Part shown: positions 33,844 to 45,137 of the stretch, piece by piece
Numbering within the stretch: the stretch's first letter is position 1
How the letters are laid out: every line of letters starts with the position of its first letter
Assembly (NCBI RefSeq): GCF_003122085.1
Contig: NZ_QEXV01000003.1
Coordinates: 124,001 to 188,000 of the forward strand
DNA: 64,000 bases
Origin: Marinicauda salina
Lineage (GTDB): Bacteria > Pseudomonadota > Alphaproteobacteria > Caulobacterales > Maricaulaceae
Reading direction: 5' to 3'
Program-made: the position numbers and the translations under genes
The notes under the pieces: generated by a model
Told to the model about the DNA's origin: nothing
Database searches by the model: none
The model's input: the letters and a program-made list of their open reading frames with translations, nothing else

Positions 33844-35115
33844 ATGAAACGCGTTCTCGCTTCTCTCGCGCTGGCCGCCGCAGTCGCGGCGCCGGCGCTC
33901 GCCCAGACCGTCGCGGTGACCAACGGCCGCGTCGTCACCAACACCAGCGCCGGCGTCATCGATGACGGCTCGGTGCTGATGCGCGACGGCGACATCGTCG
34001 CGGTCGGAGCGGACGTGGAAATCCCCGCCGAGGCGACGGTCGTCGACGCCGAAGGCGGCTGGATCACCCCGGGCCTGTTCCATCCTCACACCCAGCTCGG
34101 CCTGATCGAGGTCGCGCTCGAGGACTCGACGCGCAACGCGGCGGCCGGCGAGTCGCCGTTCTCCGCCGCGCTCGACGTGTCCGAGGGCTTCAATCCGTCG
34201 GGCAATCATATCGACGAAGCCCGCGCGGAAGGCATCACGCGCTTCGCGCTGCATCCGTCCACCGGCTCGACGATCATCGCCGGCCAGGGGGCGCTCGCCG
34301 ATTCCGCGGGCGCGCCGGACTCCGTGTTCACGACGCGCGACTTCATGGTCGCCGACCTTCGGCGCTCCGGCGCGAATCTCGCGGGCGGCTCGACGGCGGC
34401 GGCGTGGGCCTATCTCCGCGCGGCGCTGGACGACGCCCGGGCCTATCCCGGCCGCTACCAGAACGGCGGCGACGGCGACGTGCTCACGCGCGCCGACGCG
34501 GCCGCGATGGTGCCCGTCGCGCGCGGGGAAACGCCGCTCGTGGTCTATATCGACCGGGCCGCCGACATTCGCCGCGCCCTCGACTTCATCGAGGCGAATC
34601 GCTCGCTGCGCCTGATCATCGCCGGTGCGGCGGAAGCCCATCTCGTCGCCGACGAACTCGCGGCGGCGGGCGTGCCGGTCATCATGGATCCGATGCGCAA
34701 CCTGCCGGACTCCTTCGACACGCTGGCTTCGACGCTGCAGGCGGCCGCGCGCCTGCACGACGCCGGCGTGCAGGTCGCCTACACGACGATGGGTTCGGAC
34801 ATCTACTGGAACCCGCGCCTGCTCACGCAGCACGCCGGCCTGGCCGCCGCGCACGGCGCCGAGTGGGAAGAGGCCTTCCGCGCCATCACGCTTGCGCCCG
34901 CCGAGATCTACGGCGTCAGCGACCGCTTCGGCGCGCTCGAGGCGGGATACGCCGGCGACGTCGTCGTGTGGGACGGCGATCCGCTCGAGTTGATGAGCGC
35001 GCCGACGGCGGTGTTCATCGACGGCGAGGCGCAAAGCCTCGAAACCCGTCAGACCCGCCTGCGTGATCGTTACGCGGAGATCGCCGCGGAGGCCGACTTC
35101 GCATATCGCCATTAA
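33844..35115 (+). CDS. exported amidohydrolase-family protein with degenerate metal site
   Basis: A 423-residue relative of the preceding gene product. A Sec signal peptide (MKRVLASLALAAAVAAPALA, cleaved before QTV) precedes the amidohydrolase fold. The first metal motif reads TPGLFHPHTQLG in place of TPGxxDxHxH, and the usual mid-barrel His is replaced (PLVVYIDRAADIRRAL). Other core segments remain (AGAAEAHLVADEL, the YTTMGSDIYWNPRLL region, and GDVVVWDGDPLEL). It may have altered catalysis or act as partner of the upstream enzyme, with which it is clearly co-transcribed. Confidence 0.85.
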   Translation: MKRVLASLALAAAVAAPALAQTVAVTNGRVVTNTSAGVIDDGSVLMRDGDIVAVGADVEIPAEATVVDAEGGWITPGLFHPHTQLGLIEVALEDSTRNAAAGESPFSAALDVSEGFNPSGNHIDEARAEGITRFALHPSTGSTIIAGQGALADSAGAPDSVFTTRDFMVADLRRSGANLAGGSTAAAWAYLRAALDDARAYPGRYQNGGDGDVLTRADAAAMVPVARGETPLVVYIDRAADIRRALDFIEANRSLRLIIAGAAEAHLVADELAAAGVPVIMDPMRNLPDSFDTLASTLQAAARLHDAGVQVAYTTMGSDIYWNPRLLTQHAGLAAAHGAEWEEAFRAITLAPAEIYGVSDRFGALEAGYAGDVVVWDGDPLELMSAPTAVFIDGEAQSLETRQTRLRDRYAEIAAEADFAYRH

Positions 35116-35271
35116 GCAACACGATCGCGCGAACTGCGCAATCTACGGGCCGGCCGCGTTGACAGCGCGCGCCGGCCCCGTATTTTCCGCGCGTGCGCGC
35201 CGATCCGCGGGATTCGGCGCAGGATTTGCTAGACGCCCCTATGTAACGAACAAGGGCGATCGACGAGGCGC

Positions 35272-36729
35272 ATGACCTTCGAAGAACTGGGCCTGAGCCC
35301 GAACCTGCTTGCCGCCGTCAAGGACGCCGGCTACGAGAAGCCCACGCCGATTCAGGAAGGCGCGATTCCGGTCGCGCTGGCGGGCCGCGACGTGCTCGGC
35401 ATCGCCCAGACCGGCACCGGCAAGACGGCGTCCTTCACGCTGCCGCTGATCGAGCGCCTCTCGCGGGGCCGCGCCAAGGCGCGCATGCCGCGCTCGCTGA
35501 TCATCTGCCCGACGCGCGAGCTCGCCGCCCAGGTCGCGGAGAATTTCGAGACCTATTCGAAGAATCACAAGCTGACGATGGCGCTGCTCATCGGCGGCGT
35601 GTCCTACGGGCCCCAGGAAAAGATCCTGGATTCCGGCGCCGACGTGCTGATCGCCACGCCCGGCCGCCTGCTCGACCATTTCGAGCGCGGCAAGCTGCTG
35701 CTCACGGGCGTGCAGATCCTCGTCATCGACGAAGCCGACCGCATGCTCGACATGGGCTTCATCCCGGACATCGAGCGCATCTTCAAGCTGGTCCCGCCGC
35801 GGCGTCAGACGCTGTTCTTCTCCGCGACGATGCCCAACGAGATCGTCCGGCTGGTGAACACCTTCCTGCACGACCCGGAGCGCATCGAGGTGTCGCGGAA
35901 GGAGAAGACCGCCGAGACGATCAAGCAGTACCTCGTCCGGGTCGACGACAAGACGCCGAAGGCCAAGCGCGCGGCCCTTCGCGCGGCGATCAATCGCGAA
36001 GGCGTCAAGAACGGCATCGTGTTCTGCAACCGCAAGCGCGACGTCGACGTGGTCGCCCGCTCGCTCGCGCGTCACGGCTTTTCCGCAGCGCCGATCCACG
36101 GCGATCTGCCGCAATCGCAGCGCACGCAGACGCTCGCCGACTTCAAGTCCGGCGAGACGCGCCTGCTGGTCGCTTCGGACGTGGCCGCACGCGGTCTGGA
36201 CATCCCGGCGGTGAGCCACGTCTTCAATTTCGACATCCCCCGCAACCCGGACGACTACATCCACCGGATCGGACGCACCGGCCGCGCCGGGATGGAAGGC
36301 GAGTCGGTGACGATCGTGACGCCGGAGGATTCCAAGTCGCTGGCGAACATCATCAAGCTCATCGGCGAGGAGCCCGAAACGCTCAAGCTCGACGGATCGG
36401 GCTCGAAGCAGAAATCCGGCGGCAAGCCGCGCGCCTCGGAGCCCAAGTCCGAAAAGCCCGCGAAGGCCGCCGAGGCGGACAAGGAAGAGGCGGCGGAAGC
36501 CAGGACGGATCCGGCGCCCGAACCGACCGCCGAGAAGGCGGAGAAGGCCGACAAGCCGGCGGCGAAGTCCGGCGGCGGGTCCGGTCGCAGCGGAGGTCGT
36601 CGCCGCGGCGGCGGCGGTCGCCGCAAGACCGGTGGAAAATCGCCGGCGCGCGAGGAAGCCGCCGAGGCCGTCGCGCCCGGCTTCGGGGACCATGTACCTG
36701 AATTCCTTCTGCGTTCCGCCTACGGTTGA
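35272..36729 (+). CDS. DEAD-box RNA helicase, RhlE-type, with basic tail
   Basis: A 485-residue ATP-dependent RNA helicase. Motifs in order are the Q motif PTPIQEGAIP, AQTGTGKT, PTRELA, TPGRLLD, DEADRMLDMGF, SAT, the GIVFCNRKRDVDVVARSL region and HRIGRTGRAG. From about residue 375 it ends in a low-complexity tail rich in Lys, Glu, Gly and Arg (GGGSGRSGGRRRGGGGRRK), typical of RhlE-group helicases that act on ribosome assembly or RNA decay. The degradosome gene rne lies elsewhere in the window. Confidence 0.93.
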   Translation: MTFEELGLSPNLLAAVKDAGYEKPTPIQEGAIPVALAGRDVLGIAQTGTGKTASFTLPLIERLSRGRAKARMPRSLIICPTRELAAQVAENFETYSKNHKLTMALLIGGVSYGPQEKILDSGADVLIATPGRLLDHFERGKLLLTGVQILVIDEADRMLDMGFIPDIERIFKLVPPRRQTLFFSATMPNEIVRLVNTFLHDPERIEVSRKEKTAETIKQYLVRVDDKTPKAKRAALRAAINREGVKNGIVFCNRKRDVDVVARSLARHGFSAAPIHGDLPQSQRTQTLADFKSGETRLLVASDVAARGLDIPAVSHVFNFDIPRNPDDYIHRIGRTGRAGMEGESVTIVTPEDSKSLANIIKLIGEEPETLKLDGSGSKQKSGGKPRASEPKSEKPAKAAEADKEEAAEARTDPAPEPTAEKAEKADKPAAKSGGGSGRSGGRRRGGGGRRKTGGKSPAREEAAEAVAPGFGDHVPEFLLRSAYG

Positions 36730-36857
36730 GCCCGCCCCCGCTCCCGACGCGATCGGGGCATTTACGCGTTCTTTTCATTTCCCCCCTACCGTGCCTCCAC
36801 GGGATAGGCATCCATGGTCGCGCCGATCGCGCCACGGACAAGCAGGGGTGAGCACGC

Positions 36858-37916
36858 GTGAACGGCCGATTGCAGACTTCCGAAGGTATCGATCTCGCGC
36901 GCAAGGCGCTCGACCTCATGGCCGAGCACCAGGTCGTCCCGAGCGCGCAGAACTATTCGATCTGGGTGGCGTTCGTTTCGGATTCGATCCCCGAACTTTG
37001 CGAATCCATCGAGGCGCGGATCAATGAAGGCGGTGAATTCGACGAGGCCTTCCTCGACGATCTCTACGACCGCTACTTCACGTTCAAGCGCATCCAGGAC
37101 GCCGTCATCGAGACCGGCGGCGCGATGAGCCGCGAACTCGGCGAGGTCGTCCAGACGCTGGCCGACGCCAAGCGCGACACCCAGGCCTATGGAGAGGCCC
37201 TCGCCGGCGCGTCCGGCAAGCTCGACAAGACCACCGACCAGGCCAGCTTCAAGCAGATGGTCGAGGGGCTCGTCTCCGCCACGGCGCGCATGCAGCGCCG
37301 CTCGCGCGACCTCGAGAAGCGCCTGCACGACACCTCGCGCGAGGTCGAGCAGCTGCGCTCGAATCTCGAGAAGGTCCGCGAGGAGGCGATGACCGACGCC
37401 CTCACCGGCGTCGCCAACCGGAAGCGCTTCGACGAGGCGCTGCGCAAGGCGCGGCGCGCCGCCGACCTCAACGGCGAACCGTTCGGGCTGATCCTCTGCG
37501 ACATCGACCATTTCAAGCGGTTCAACGACACTTGGGGCCACCAGACCGGCGACCAGATCATCCGCTTCGTCGCCGCGTGCCTCAGCCGCTTCTCGAAGGA
37601 CTATCACGTCGTCGCCCGCTATGGCGGCGAGGAGTTCGGCGTCGTCCTGCCGAAGACGGAGATCGAGGAAGCCCGCCAGATCGCCGAGAAGGTCCGCTCG
37701 ACCGTCGAGTCAAAGCGGCTATTGCGCAAATCGACGAGCGAGGACCTCGGGCACATCACCGTTTCGCTCGGCGTCTCGCAGCACCATCCCGGCGAATCCG
37801 TCGAGTCGCTCATCGAGCGCTGCGACACCAATCTCTACCGGTCGAAGACCGACGGCCGGAACCGCACCACGGTCGACGAGACCCCGGCCGACGCGAACGG
37901 CGTCGCCGCCGCCTGA
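36858..37916 (+). CDS. GGDEF diguanylate cyclase
   Basis: A 352-residue cytoplasmic protein that probably makes cyclic di-GMP. Residues 1-165 are helical with a coiled-coil-like stretch (about 130-175, RSRDLEKRLHDTSREVEQLR) leading into the GGDEF domain (about 178-335). The active-site loop is RYGGEEFG, intact. The usual product-inhibition RxxD upstream reads FSKD, so inhibitory binding is probably weak or absent. The GTG start at 36858 gives the best N-terminus. The stop abuts the stop of the convergent TfoX gene with no gap. Confidence 0.9.
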   Translation: MNGRLQTSEGIDLARKALDLMAEHQVVPSAQNYSIWVAFVSDSIPELCESIEARINEGGEFDEAFLDDLYDRYFTFKRIQDAVIETGGAMSRELGEVVQTLADAKRDTQAYGEALAGASGKLDKTTDQASFKQMVEGLVSATARMQRRSRDLEKRLHDTSREVEQLRSNLEKVREEAMTDALTGVANRKRFDEALRKARRAADLNGEPFGLILCDIDHFKRFNDTWGHQTGDQIIRFVAACLSRFSKDYHVVARYGGEEFGVVLPKTEIEEARQIAEKVRSTVESKRLLRKSTSEDLGHITVSLGVSQHHPGESVESLIERCDTNLYRSKTDGRNRTTVDETPADANGVAAA

Positions 37917-38279
37917 TCAGGCCTTCGGCTTCCGCTTCTTCTTGCCCGCCTGCGCCCTGAGCGCGACGTCGAGCGCGCGCCGCGCCCAGCGGCCCGCCTC
38001 CTCGGAATCATCCACGGCGGCTTCGGGCAGGCGCCAGTAGCCCATCTCCCCCGGCGGTCCGTCCTTGGGTCGAAAGATGAAGGGCCCGCTTCCCTCGGCG
38101 GCCAGCGCCGCCGACAGCGCGTCATCGACCTTGAGATAGATCTGGTCGTCGGCGACGAGGGCGAACATGACGCCCTGCGCATACAGCCCCGCCCCGCCGA
38201 ACATGCGCCGCGCGCTGACGGGGCCTAAGGCGGCGAGATGCTCGCAGGCGAATTCGAGGAAATCGTCGGAGACGGCCAC
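37917..38279 (-). CDS. TfoX N-terminal domain protein
   Basis: A 120-residue protein of the TfoX-N family (LGPVSARRMFGGAGLYAQGV, FALVADDQIYLKVDD, MGYWRLPE) with a short basic tail (GKKKRKPKA). In gammaproteobacteria the family includes the competence regulator TfoX/Sxy; in alphaproteobacteria single-domain forms are common and of unknown role. Its stop is directly back-to-back with that of the GGDEF gene, within the palindrome GCCTGATCAGGC. Confidence 0.85.
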   Translation of the reverse strand: MAVSDDFLEFACEHLAALGPVSARRMFGGAGLYAQGVMFALVADDQIYLKVDDALSAALAAEGSGPFIFRPKDGPPGEMGYWRLPEAAVDDSEEAGRWARRALDVALRAQAGKKKRKPKA

Positions 38280-38282
38280 CGC

Positions 38283-38891
38283 TCAGGCCGATTTCGGCGG
38301 CGCGGTCTCCACGAAGCTCTCGCGCGCGAACCATTTTTCGGCGAATTCGGCGAGGCCCGGCCGGCCCTCGCGCCAGTCGAACTCCGGATAGCGGAAATCC
38401 AGGTAGCCCAGCGCCACGGCCACGGCGAGCGCGCCGAGATCGACCGAGCGCTCGAACCGGCTGCGTTCGGAGTCCTCCAGGACGTCCAGCGTGCGCGTGA
38501 TCGCCCGCTCCCAGCGCTCGATCCAGTAGGGATAGCGCAGCTCGTCATCGCGATTGGTCTCGAGCCGGCGTCCGACCGTCAGGTCAAGCAGCCCGTCGGC
38601 GAGCGCCTGCTGACGCATGACCAGCGTCCGGCTCTCCCCGCGCGCGGGGATCCAGGTTTCGTCATTGAGGGTGTCGATGTAGTCGCAGATCGCCGCCGAG
38701 CCGACGATCGCCGGCGCGTTGTCGCGCACCAGCGCCGGGACCTTGCCCAGCGGATTGGCGGCGTGGAGTTCGCCCGGATCGTCGAGCGGGTTCAGCTCCT
38801 CGACATGGATCCGCGTCTCCAGGCTCTTTTCCAGGATCAGCGCCTTGCACTTGCGCGCGTAGGGCGAGGTCGGAGAGGACAGAAGCTTCAT
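38283..38891 (-). CDS. glutathione S-transferase family protein
   Basis: A 202-residue cytosolic GST with thioredoxin-like N-terminus (MKLLSSPTSPYARKCKALIL), the cis-Pro segment LGKVPALV, the glutathione-contact motif SAAICDYID and an all-helical C-terminal domain. The substrate is unknown. The stop lies 3 bp from the TfoX-family gene start, so the two are probably co-transcribed. Confidence 0.9.
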   Translation of the reverse strand: MKLLSSPTSPYARKCKALILEKSLETRIHVEELNPLDDPGELHAANPLGKVPALVRDNAPAIVGSAAICDYIDTLNDETWIPARGESRTLVMRQQALADGLLDLTVGRRLETNRDDELRYPYWIERWERAITRTLDVLEDSERSRFERSVDLGALAVAVALGYLDFRYPEFDWREGRPGLAEFAEKWFARESFVETAPPKSA

Positions 38892-38954
38892 GCACAACCC
38901 CCGGGACGGCCGTGCTTCAAACCACCACGGGCCGGGCGTCGAGACAAGCGCGCA

Positions 38955-39314
38955 TCACGACTCCAGCTGCGCGGGCGTCAGCGTCACGCTTTCGCCGCAG
39001 CCGCACGCGTCGGTCTCGTTGGGATTGCGGAAGACGAACTTGGCGTGCAGCGGCGTGACCTCGTAGTCGATCTCGGAGCCGAGCAGGAAGAGCAGCGCCT
39101 TGGACTCGACGACGATCTCGACGCCCTTGTCCTCGACGCGCTCGTCGAACGGCTCGGGCTCGGAGACATAGTCCATCATGTATTCCATGCCCGCGCAGCC
39201 GCCATTGGTCACGCCCACGCGCAGATAGCCCTTGCCGTTCTTGGCCATCAGCGCCTTGACGCGCTCGGCGGCGGCGTCGGTCAGGGTCACGGCCTTGGGT
39301 TTCGGTCGGGTCAT
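38955..39314 (-). CDS. sufA: A-type Fe-S carrier protein of the suf operon
   Basis: A 119-residue A-type carrier that accepts and passes on Fe-S clusters. Conserved cysteines lie in VTNGGCAGMEY and DACGCGES. It is the last gene of the suf operon, 11 bp after the DUF59 gene. Confidence 0.93.
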   Translation of the reverse strand: MTRPKPKAVTLTDAAAERVKALMAKNGKGYLRVGVTNGGCAGMEYMMDYVSEPEPFDERVEDKGVEIVVESKALLFLLGSEIDYEVTPLHAKFVFRNPNETDACGCGESVTLTPAQLES

Positions 39315-39325
39315 CTCGGCGCCTC

Positions 39326-39781
39326 TCAGAGCATGTTCAGTTGCAGCCGGGCCTCGTCGCTCATCCGATCGGGCGTCCAGGGCGGATCGAAGGTGAGCGT
39401 CACATCGGTGCGCTCGACGCCCTCGACGGTGTTGCAGGCCTCCTGGACCCAGCCGGGCATCTCGCCGGCCACCGGGCAGCCCGGCGCGGTGAGCGTCATC
39501 TCGACCTTGAGCGTGCGGTCGTCCTCGAGATCGACCTTGTAGATCAGGCCGAGCTCGTAGATGTCGACCGGGATCTCGGGATCGTAGACCGATTTCAGCG
39601 CAGCGACGACATCATCGGTGACGCGGGCGATCTCCTTGTCCGACAGCGCCGGCGCGACGCCGGCGCTTTCATCCGCCGCGGGCTCGGACTGCGTCGCGGA
39701 CTCCGCCGCCGGCGCGTTCAGATCGATCACGTCGCGCTCTGCGGCTTCGGCCCGGGCTGTATGGTCTCTCATGTCGTCCAT
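39326..39781 (-). CDS. sufT: DUF59/MIP18-family Fe-S maturation protein
   Basis: A 151-residue protein. After a variable acidic N-terminal 50 residues comes the DUF59 domain (VVAALKSVYDPEIPVDIYEL, TLTAPGCPVAGEMPGWV). The family takes part in Fe-S protein maturation; its presence inside the operon between sufS and sufA supports that role. Either ATG at 39781 (MDDM) or 39772 (MRDH) could be the start. Confidence 0.9.
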   Translation of the reverse strand: MDDMRDHTARAEAAERDVIDLNAPAAESATQSEPAADESAGVAPALSDKEIARVTDDVVAALKSVYDPEIPVDIYELGLIYKVDLEDDRTLKVEMTLTAPGCPVAGEMPGWVQEACNTVEGVERTDVTLTFDPPWTPDRMSDEARLQLNML

Positions 39782-39796
39782 TCGTCTTCCCGGCCT

Positions 39797-41038
39797 CTAG
39801 ATGAGAAAGCTGCGCGCCTTGTGCAACGCCTCGATGAAGGCGTCGACCTCCTCGGCGGTGTTGTAGAGGGCGAAGCTCGCCCGCGCCGTCGCGGCGACGC
39901 CGAAGCGCGACATCAGCGGATGGGCGCAGTGATGGCCCGCGCGGACGGCCACGCCGTACTTGTCCATGAGCTGGGCGAGATCGTGGGCGTGGGCGTTGTC
40001 GTCGACGAAGGAGAGGATCGCGCCCTTGTCCTGCGTGGTCCCGAGGATGCGCACGCCGTCGATCCCGGAAAGCCCGGCCGTGGCGCGGTCGAGCAGCGCG
40101 CGCTCGTGGGCGTGGATGGCGGCCCGGTCCTGCGCCGTCAGCCAGTCGATCGCCGCGCCCAGCCCGATCGCGTCGGCGATCGCCGGCGTGCCGGCCTCGA
40201 ACTTATGCGGCGGATCGGCGTAGACGACGCCGGTCTCGCTCACCTCGGCGATCATCTCGCCGCCGCCCTGCCACGGCGCGAGGCGGTCGAGCCAGTCGGC
40301 CGCCGCGTAGAGCGCGCCAGAGCCGTTCGGCCCGTACAGCTTGTGGCCGGTGAAGACGTAGAAATCGCAGCCGATGTCGGCGACGTCGACCTGCGAATGC
40401 ACCGCCGCCTGCGAGCCGTCGAGCAGGATCGGGACGTCGCGGGCGTGGGCGATCTCCGTCAGGCGCTTCGCGTCCGTCACCGCGCCCAGCACGTTCGACA
40501 TGTGGGTCAGCGCAACGATCTTCGTGCGCGGCGTGAACAGCGCCTCGTAAGCCTCCATGTCGAGCGAGCCGTCGTCGCGGACGGGGACCCACTTGATGAC
40601 CGCGCCCCTGCGCTCGCGCAGGAAGTGCCAGGGCACGATGTTCGAGTGGTGCTCCATCTGGGAGAGGATGATCTCGTCGCCGGCCTCCAGCGTCTCGCCG
40701 AGCGACCAGGCGACGAGATTGATCGCCTCGGTGGCGCCGCGCGTGAGCACGATCTGCTCGGCCCGCTCCGCGCCGAGGAAGGACGCGATCTTGCCCCGCG
40801 CGCCCTCGAAGGCCTCGGTGGCCTCGTTGGCGAGCGTGTGCAGCCCGCGATGGACGTTGGCGTAAGACTGACGCCAGACGTCGCCGACGGCCTCGATGAC
40901 GGCTTCCGGCTTCTGCGCGGTCGCGGCGTTGTCGAGATAGACGAGCGGCTTGTCGTTCACCGTCCGCGCGAGGATCGGAAACTCGTCGCGGATCGCATAC
41001 GGGTCGAAGGCCGCCTCGGGTTTCGTCAACGCGGTCAT
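39797..41038 (-). CDS. sufS: cysteine desulfurase SufS (group II)
   Basis: PLP enzyme that removes sulfur from cysteine for Fe-S cluster assembly. The 413 residues include HHSNIVPWHFL, the PLP lysine in FTGHKLYGPNG and the active Cys in VRAGHHCAHPLM, with the GHHCAHP pattern of group II. The ATG overlaps the sufD stop as ATGA. Group II enzymes normally work with SufE or SufU, neither of which is visible here. Confidence 0.96.
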   Translation of the reverse strand: MTALTKPEAAFDPYAIRDEFPILARTVNDKPLVYLDNAATAQKPEAVIEAVGDVWRQSYANVHRGLHTLANEATEAFEGARGKIASFLGAERAEQIVLTRGATEAINLVAWSLGETLEAGDEIILSQMEHHSNIVPWHFLRERRGAVIKWVPVRDDGSLDMEAYEALFTPRTKIVALTHMSNVLGAVTDAKRLTEIAHARDVPILLDGSQAAVHSQVDVADIGCDFYVFTGHKLYGPNGSGALYAAADWLDRLAPWQGGGEMIAEVSETGVVYADPPHKFEAGTPAIADAIGLGAAIDWLTAQDRAAIHAHERALLDRATAGLSGIDGVRILGTTQDKGAILSFVDDNAHAHDLAQLMDKYGVAVRAGHHCAHPLMSRFGVAATARASFALYNTAEEVDAFIEALHKARSFLI

Positions 41039-42150
41039 GCGACCTCCTTGAGACGCGCGCGCAGCTTCTCCAGCAGGCGCTCGCGCTCGGCCTCGTCGGC
41101 GATCGCCATAAGGGGCTCGGCGAGGAAGCTCTCGGTGAGCAGCGCGCGGGCCTGCGGCTCGGGGATGCCCCGCTGGCGCATGTAGAACAGCGCGGTCTCG
41201 TCGATCGCGCCGAGCGCATTGCCGTGGGCGCATTCGACATCGTCGGCGTAGATCTCGAGCTCGGGCTTGGCGTCGATCTCCGCGCCCTCGTCCAGCAGCA
41301 GGCCGCGATGGGTCATGCGCGCGTCGGTCTTCTGGGCGGCGCGCTCGACGAAGATCTTGCCCTGGAAGACGCCCCTGCCGCCCTTCGCGGCCGCGCCCTT
41401 GAACAGCTCGGAGGTCGTCCCGCCCTCGCCCGTATGCCGGACGAAGGTGGTCTGGTCGAGATGGAGCTTGTCGCCAACGATATACGCCCCGTCGAGCGAC
41501 AGATCCGCGCCCTCGCCGGGATGCGTCACGTGCGTCTCGAGCCGGGCGAGCTTGGCGCCGAAGCCGAGCGTCGTCTGTGTCGCCCTCGCATTCGCCGAAA
41601 GCTCGATCCCGCTGGTGACGACCATCACGGCGTCGGACGAAGCGTCCTGCTCGATGAGGCGCGTCAGCCGCGCGCCCTCGCCCAGCCGGATCAGCACCGC
41701 GACATTGGCGAACGCGCCGGCCGCGCCGGCGTAGCGCTCGTGCAGGCTGGCCTCGACGCCGGCGGGAAGCTCGATCGCGATCACCTTGTGGGCCGCGCCC
41801 GGCTTGGCGGAGATATCGAGGTTCAGCGCCTCGCCGTCGGTCAGGCGGTAGATATCGGCGGGTCCGCCCAGCGCGGCGGCGAGCCGCGGCATGACGAGCG
41901 TGGGCGCCTGCGCGACCGGCGCGGTCTCGTCGGGCGCGCGCGAGGCGTCGACCGCGATCGATCCCGCGTCCCCGCCCATGCGGGCGAGCGCGGCGCGCAG
42001 ATCGCTCCACTTCCATTCCTCGACGCGGCGATGCGGCAGGCCGCGCTCGGCGAGATCGGCGCGCAGAAGCGCGCGCCAGTCCTCGCCCGCTTCGGGCAGC
42101 TCGGCGAGGAAGACGTCTTCGAGAGGTATGGTCTTGATCGCGGCGGTCAT
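41035..42150 (-). CDS. sufD: Fe-S assembly scaffold subunit SufD
   Basis: A 371-residue subunit of the SufBC2D scaffold complex. The C-terminal part shows the SufB/SufD beta-helix core (GKIFVERAAQKTDARMTHRG, AKPELEIYADDVECAHGNAL-type sequence with the conserved His, and GIPEPQARALL). It lies 3 bp after sufC. Confidence 0.94.
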   Translation of the reverse strand: MTAAIKTIPLEDVFLAELPEAGEDWRALLRADLAERGLPHRRVEEWKWSDLRAALARMGGDAGSIAVDASRAPDETAPVAQAPTLVMPRLAAALGGPADIYRLTDGEALNLDISAKPGAAHKVIAIELPAGVEASLHERYAGAAGAFANVAVLIRLGEGARLTRLIEQDASSDAVMVVTSGIELSANARATQTTLGFGAKLARLETHVTHPGEGADLSLDGAYIVGDKLHLDQTTFVRHTGEGGTTSELFKGAAAKGGRGVFQGKIFVERAAQKTDARMTHRGLLLDEGAEIDAKPELEIYADDVECAHGNALGAIDETALFYMRQRGIPEPQARALLTESFLAEPLMAIADEAERERLLEKLRARLKEVA

Positions 42151-42153
42151 GAA

Positions 42154-42901
<748 letters not shown>

Positions 42902-42918
<17 letters not shown>

Positions 42919-43195
42919 TCGTCGCTCCTTCGTCCGCATCGCTTCCCGGCGGAACCGGCGCGGAGGTGAGAAAGGCCAGCCCGATCCACAGCGCGACCGC
43001 CGCGCCCAGGATCAGAAGGTAAAGCGTCGCGGCGAGCCCGGTCCCGAGCGCCGCGCTGAGCGCCAGCGCGGCGAACAGGCCGCCGGCGACCGCGATGGCG
43101 AGGATCGCCCAGGTCGCCGTCCAGCCCTGCCAGCTCGCCGGCGTGATCGGGAAGCCGGCCCCGCGCGGCGGACGGCGTCTGAACCAGTAAGCCAT
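42902..43195 (-). CDS. small membrane protein in the suf operon
   Basis: A 97-residue protein with a basic, aromatic N-terminus (MAYWFRRRPPRGAGFPITPA) and two hydrophobic segments (about 29-50 and 55-77), then an acidic C-terminus. Similar small proteins with MAxWFRR and a later WQGW are frequent in alphaproteobacteria as uncharacterised membrane proteins. It overlaps sufC by 17 bp, so it is in the operon. A role in Fe-S assembly is not implied by its sequence. Confidence 0.75.
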
Positions 43196-43610
43196 CAGGC
43201 GTGTCCTCCCGCAGCGGGGCGAGGCGCGGCCTTCGACTCCCTCCCCCCCAGGGGGAAGGTCGGGGTGGGGGCCGGCCCCCCATGAAACCCCGGCCGCCCG
43301 AAGGGCGAGCCGGGGCCTCCGGGAAGCCAATCGCCATGAGGTCCCGGATCGCGCCTGCGGCGCGTCCGGGAGTTCAGGTCACCCCACCCTGGCCCTCCCC
43401 ACAAGGGGAGGGAAAGCCGAGCGCCCTGTTCAGCCGCGTGAGACACGCAGCGCTTTGCAGGGTTTGCTCCCCCGCTCGCGGGGGAGCTGCCGCCCCCGCC
43501 TCCAGCCGGGGTGACTGAGGGGGGATGCGGCGGAACCGAAATTCCCCCCTCCGGTCCTTCGGACCACCTCCCCCGTGAACGGGGGAGGAAAGAGGCGCGA
43601 CGCAACGCCA
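43196..43610. repeat. GC-rich palindromic repeat block within the suf operon
   Basis: About 415 bases between sufB and the small membrane-protein gene, with no credible coding frame. It is packed with inverted repeats: CTCCCCCCCAGGGGGAAGG near 43240-43258, GCCCGAAGGGC near 43297-43307, CCCTCCCCACAAGGGGAGGG near 43393-43412, CTCCCCCGCTCGCGGGGGAG near 43467-43486, and CCTCCCCCGTGAACGGGGGAGG near 43568-43589. The last pair differs by few bases from CCTCCCCCGTCAAGGGGGAGG in the nuo block, so the two blocks share a repeat family. Confidence 0.8.
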
Positions 43611-45116
<1,506 letters not shown>

Positions 45117-45137
45117 TGCGATCCTTCCTTCAAGCGT

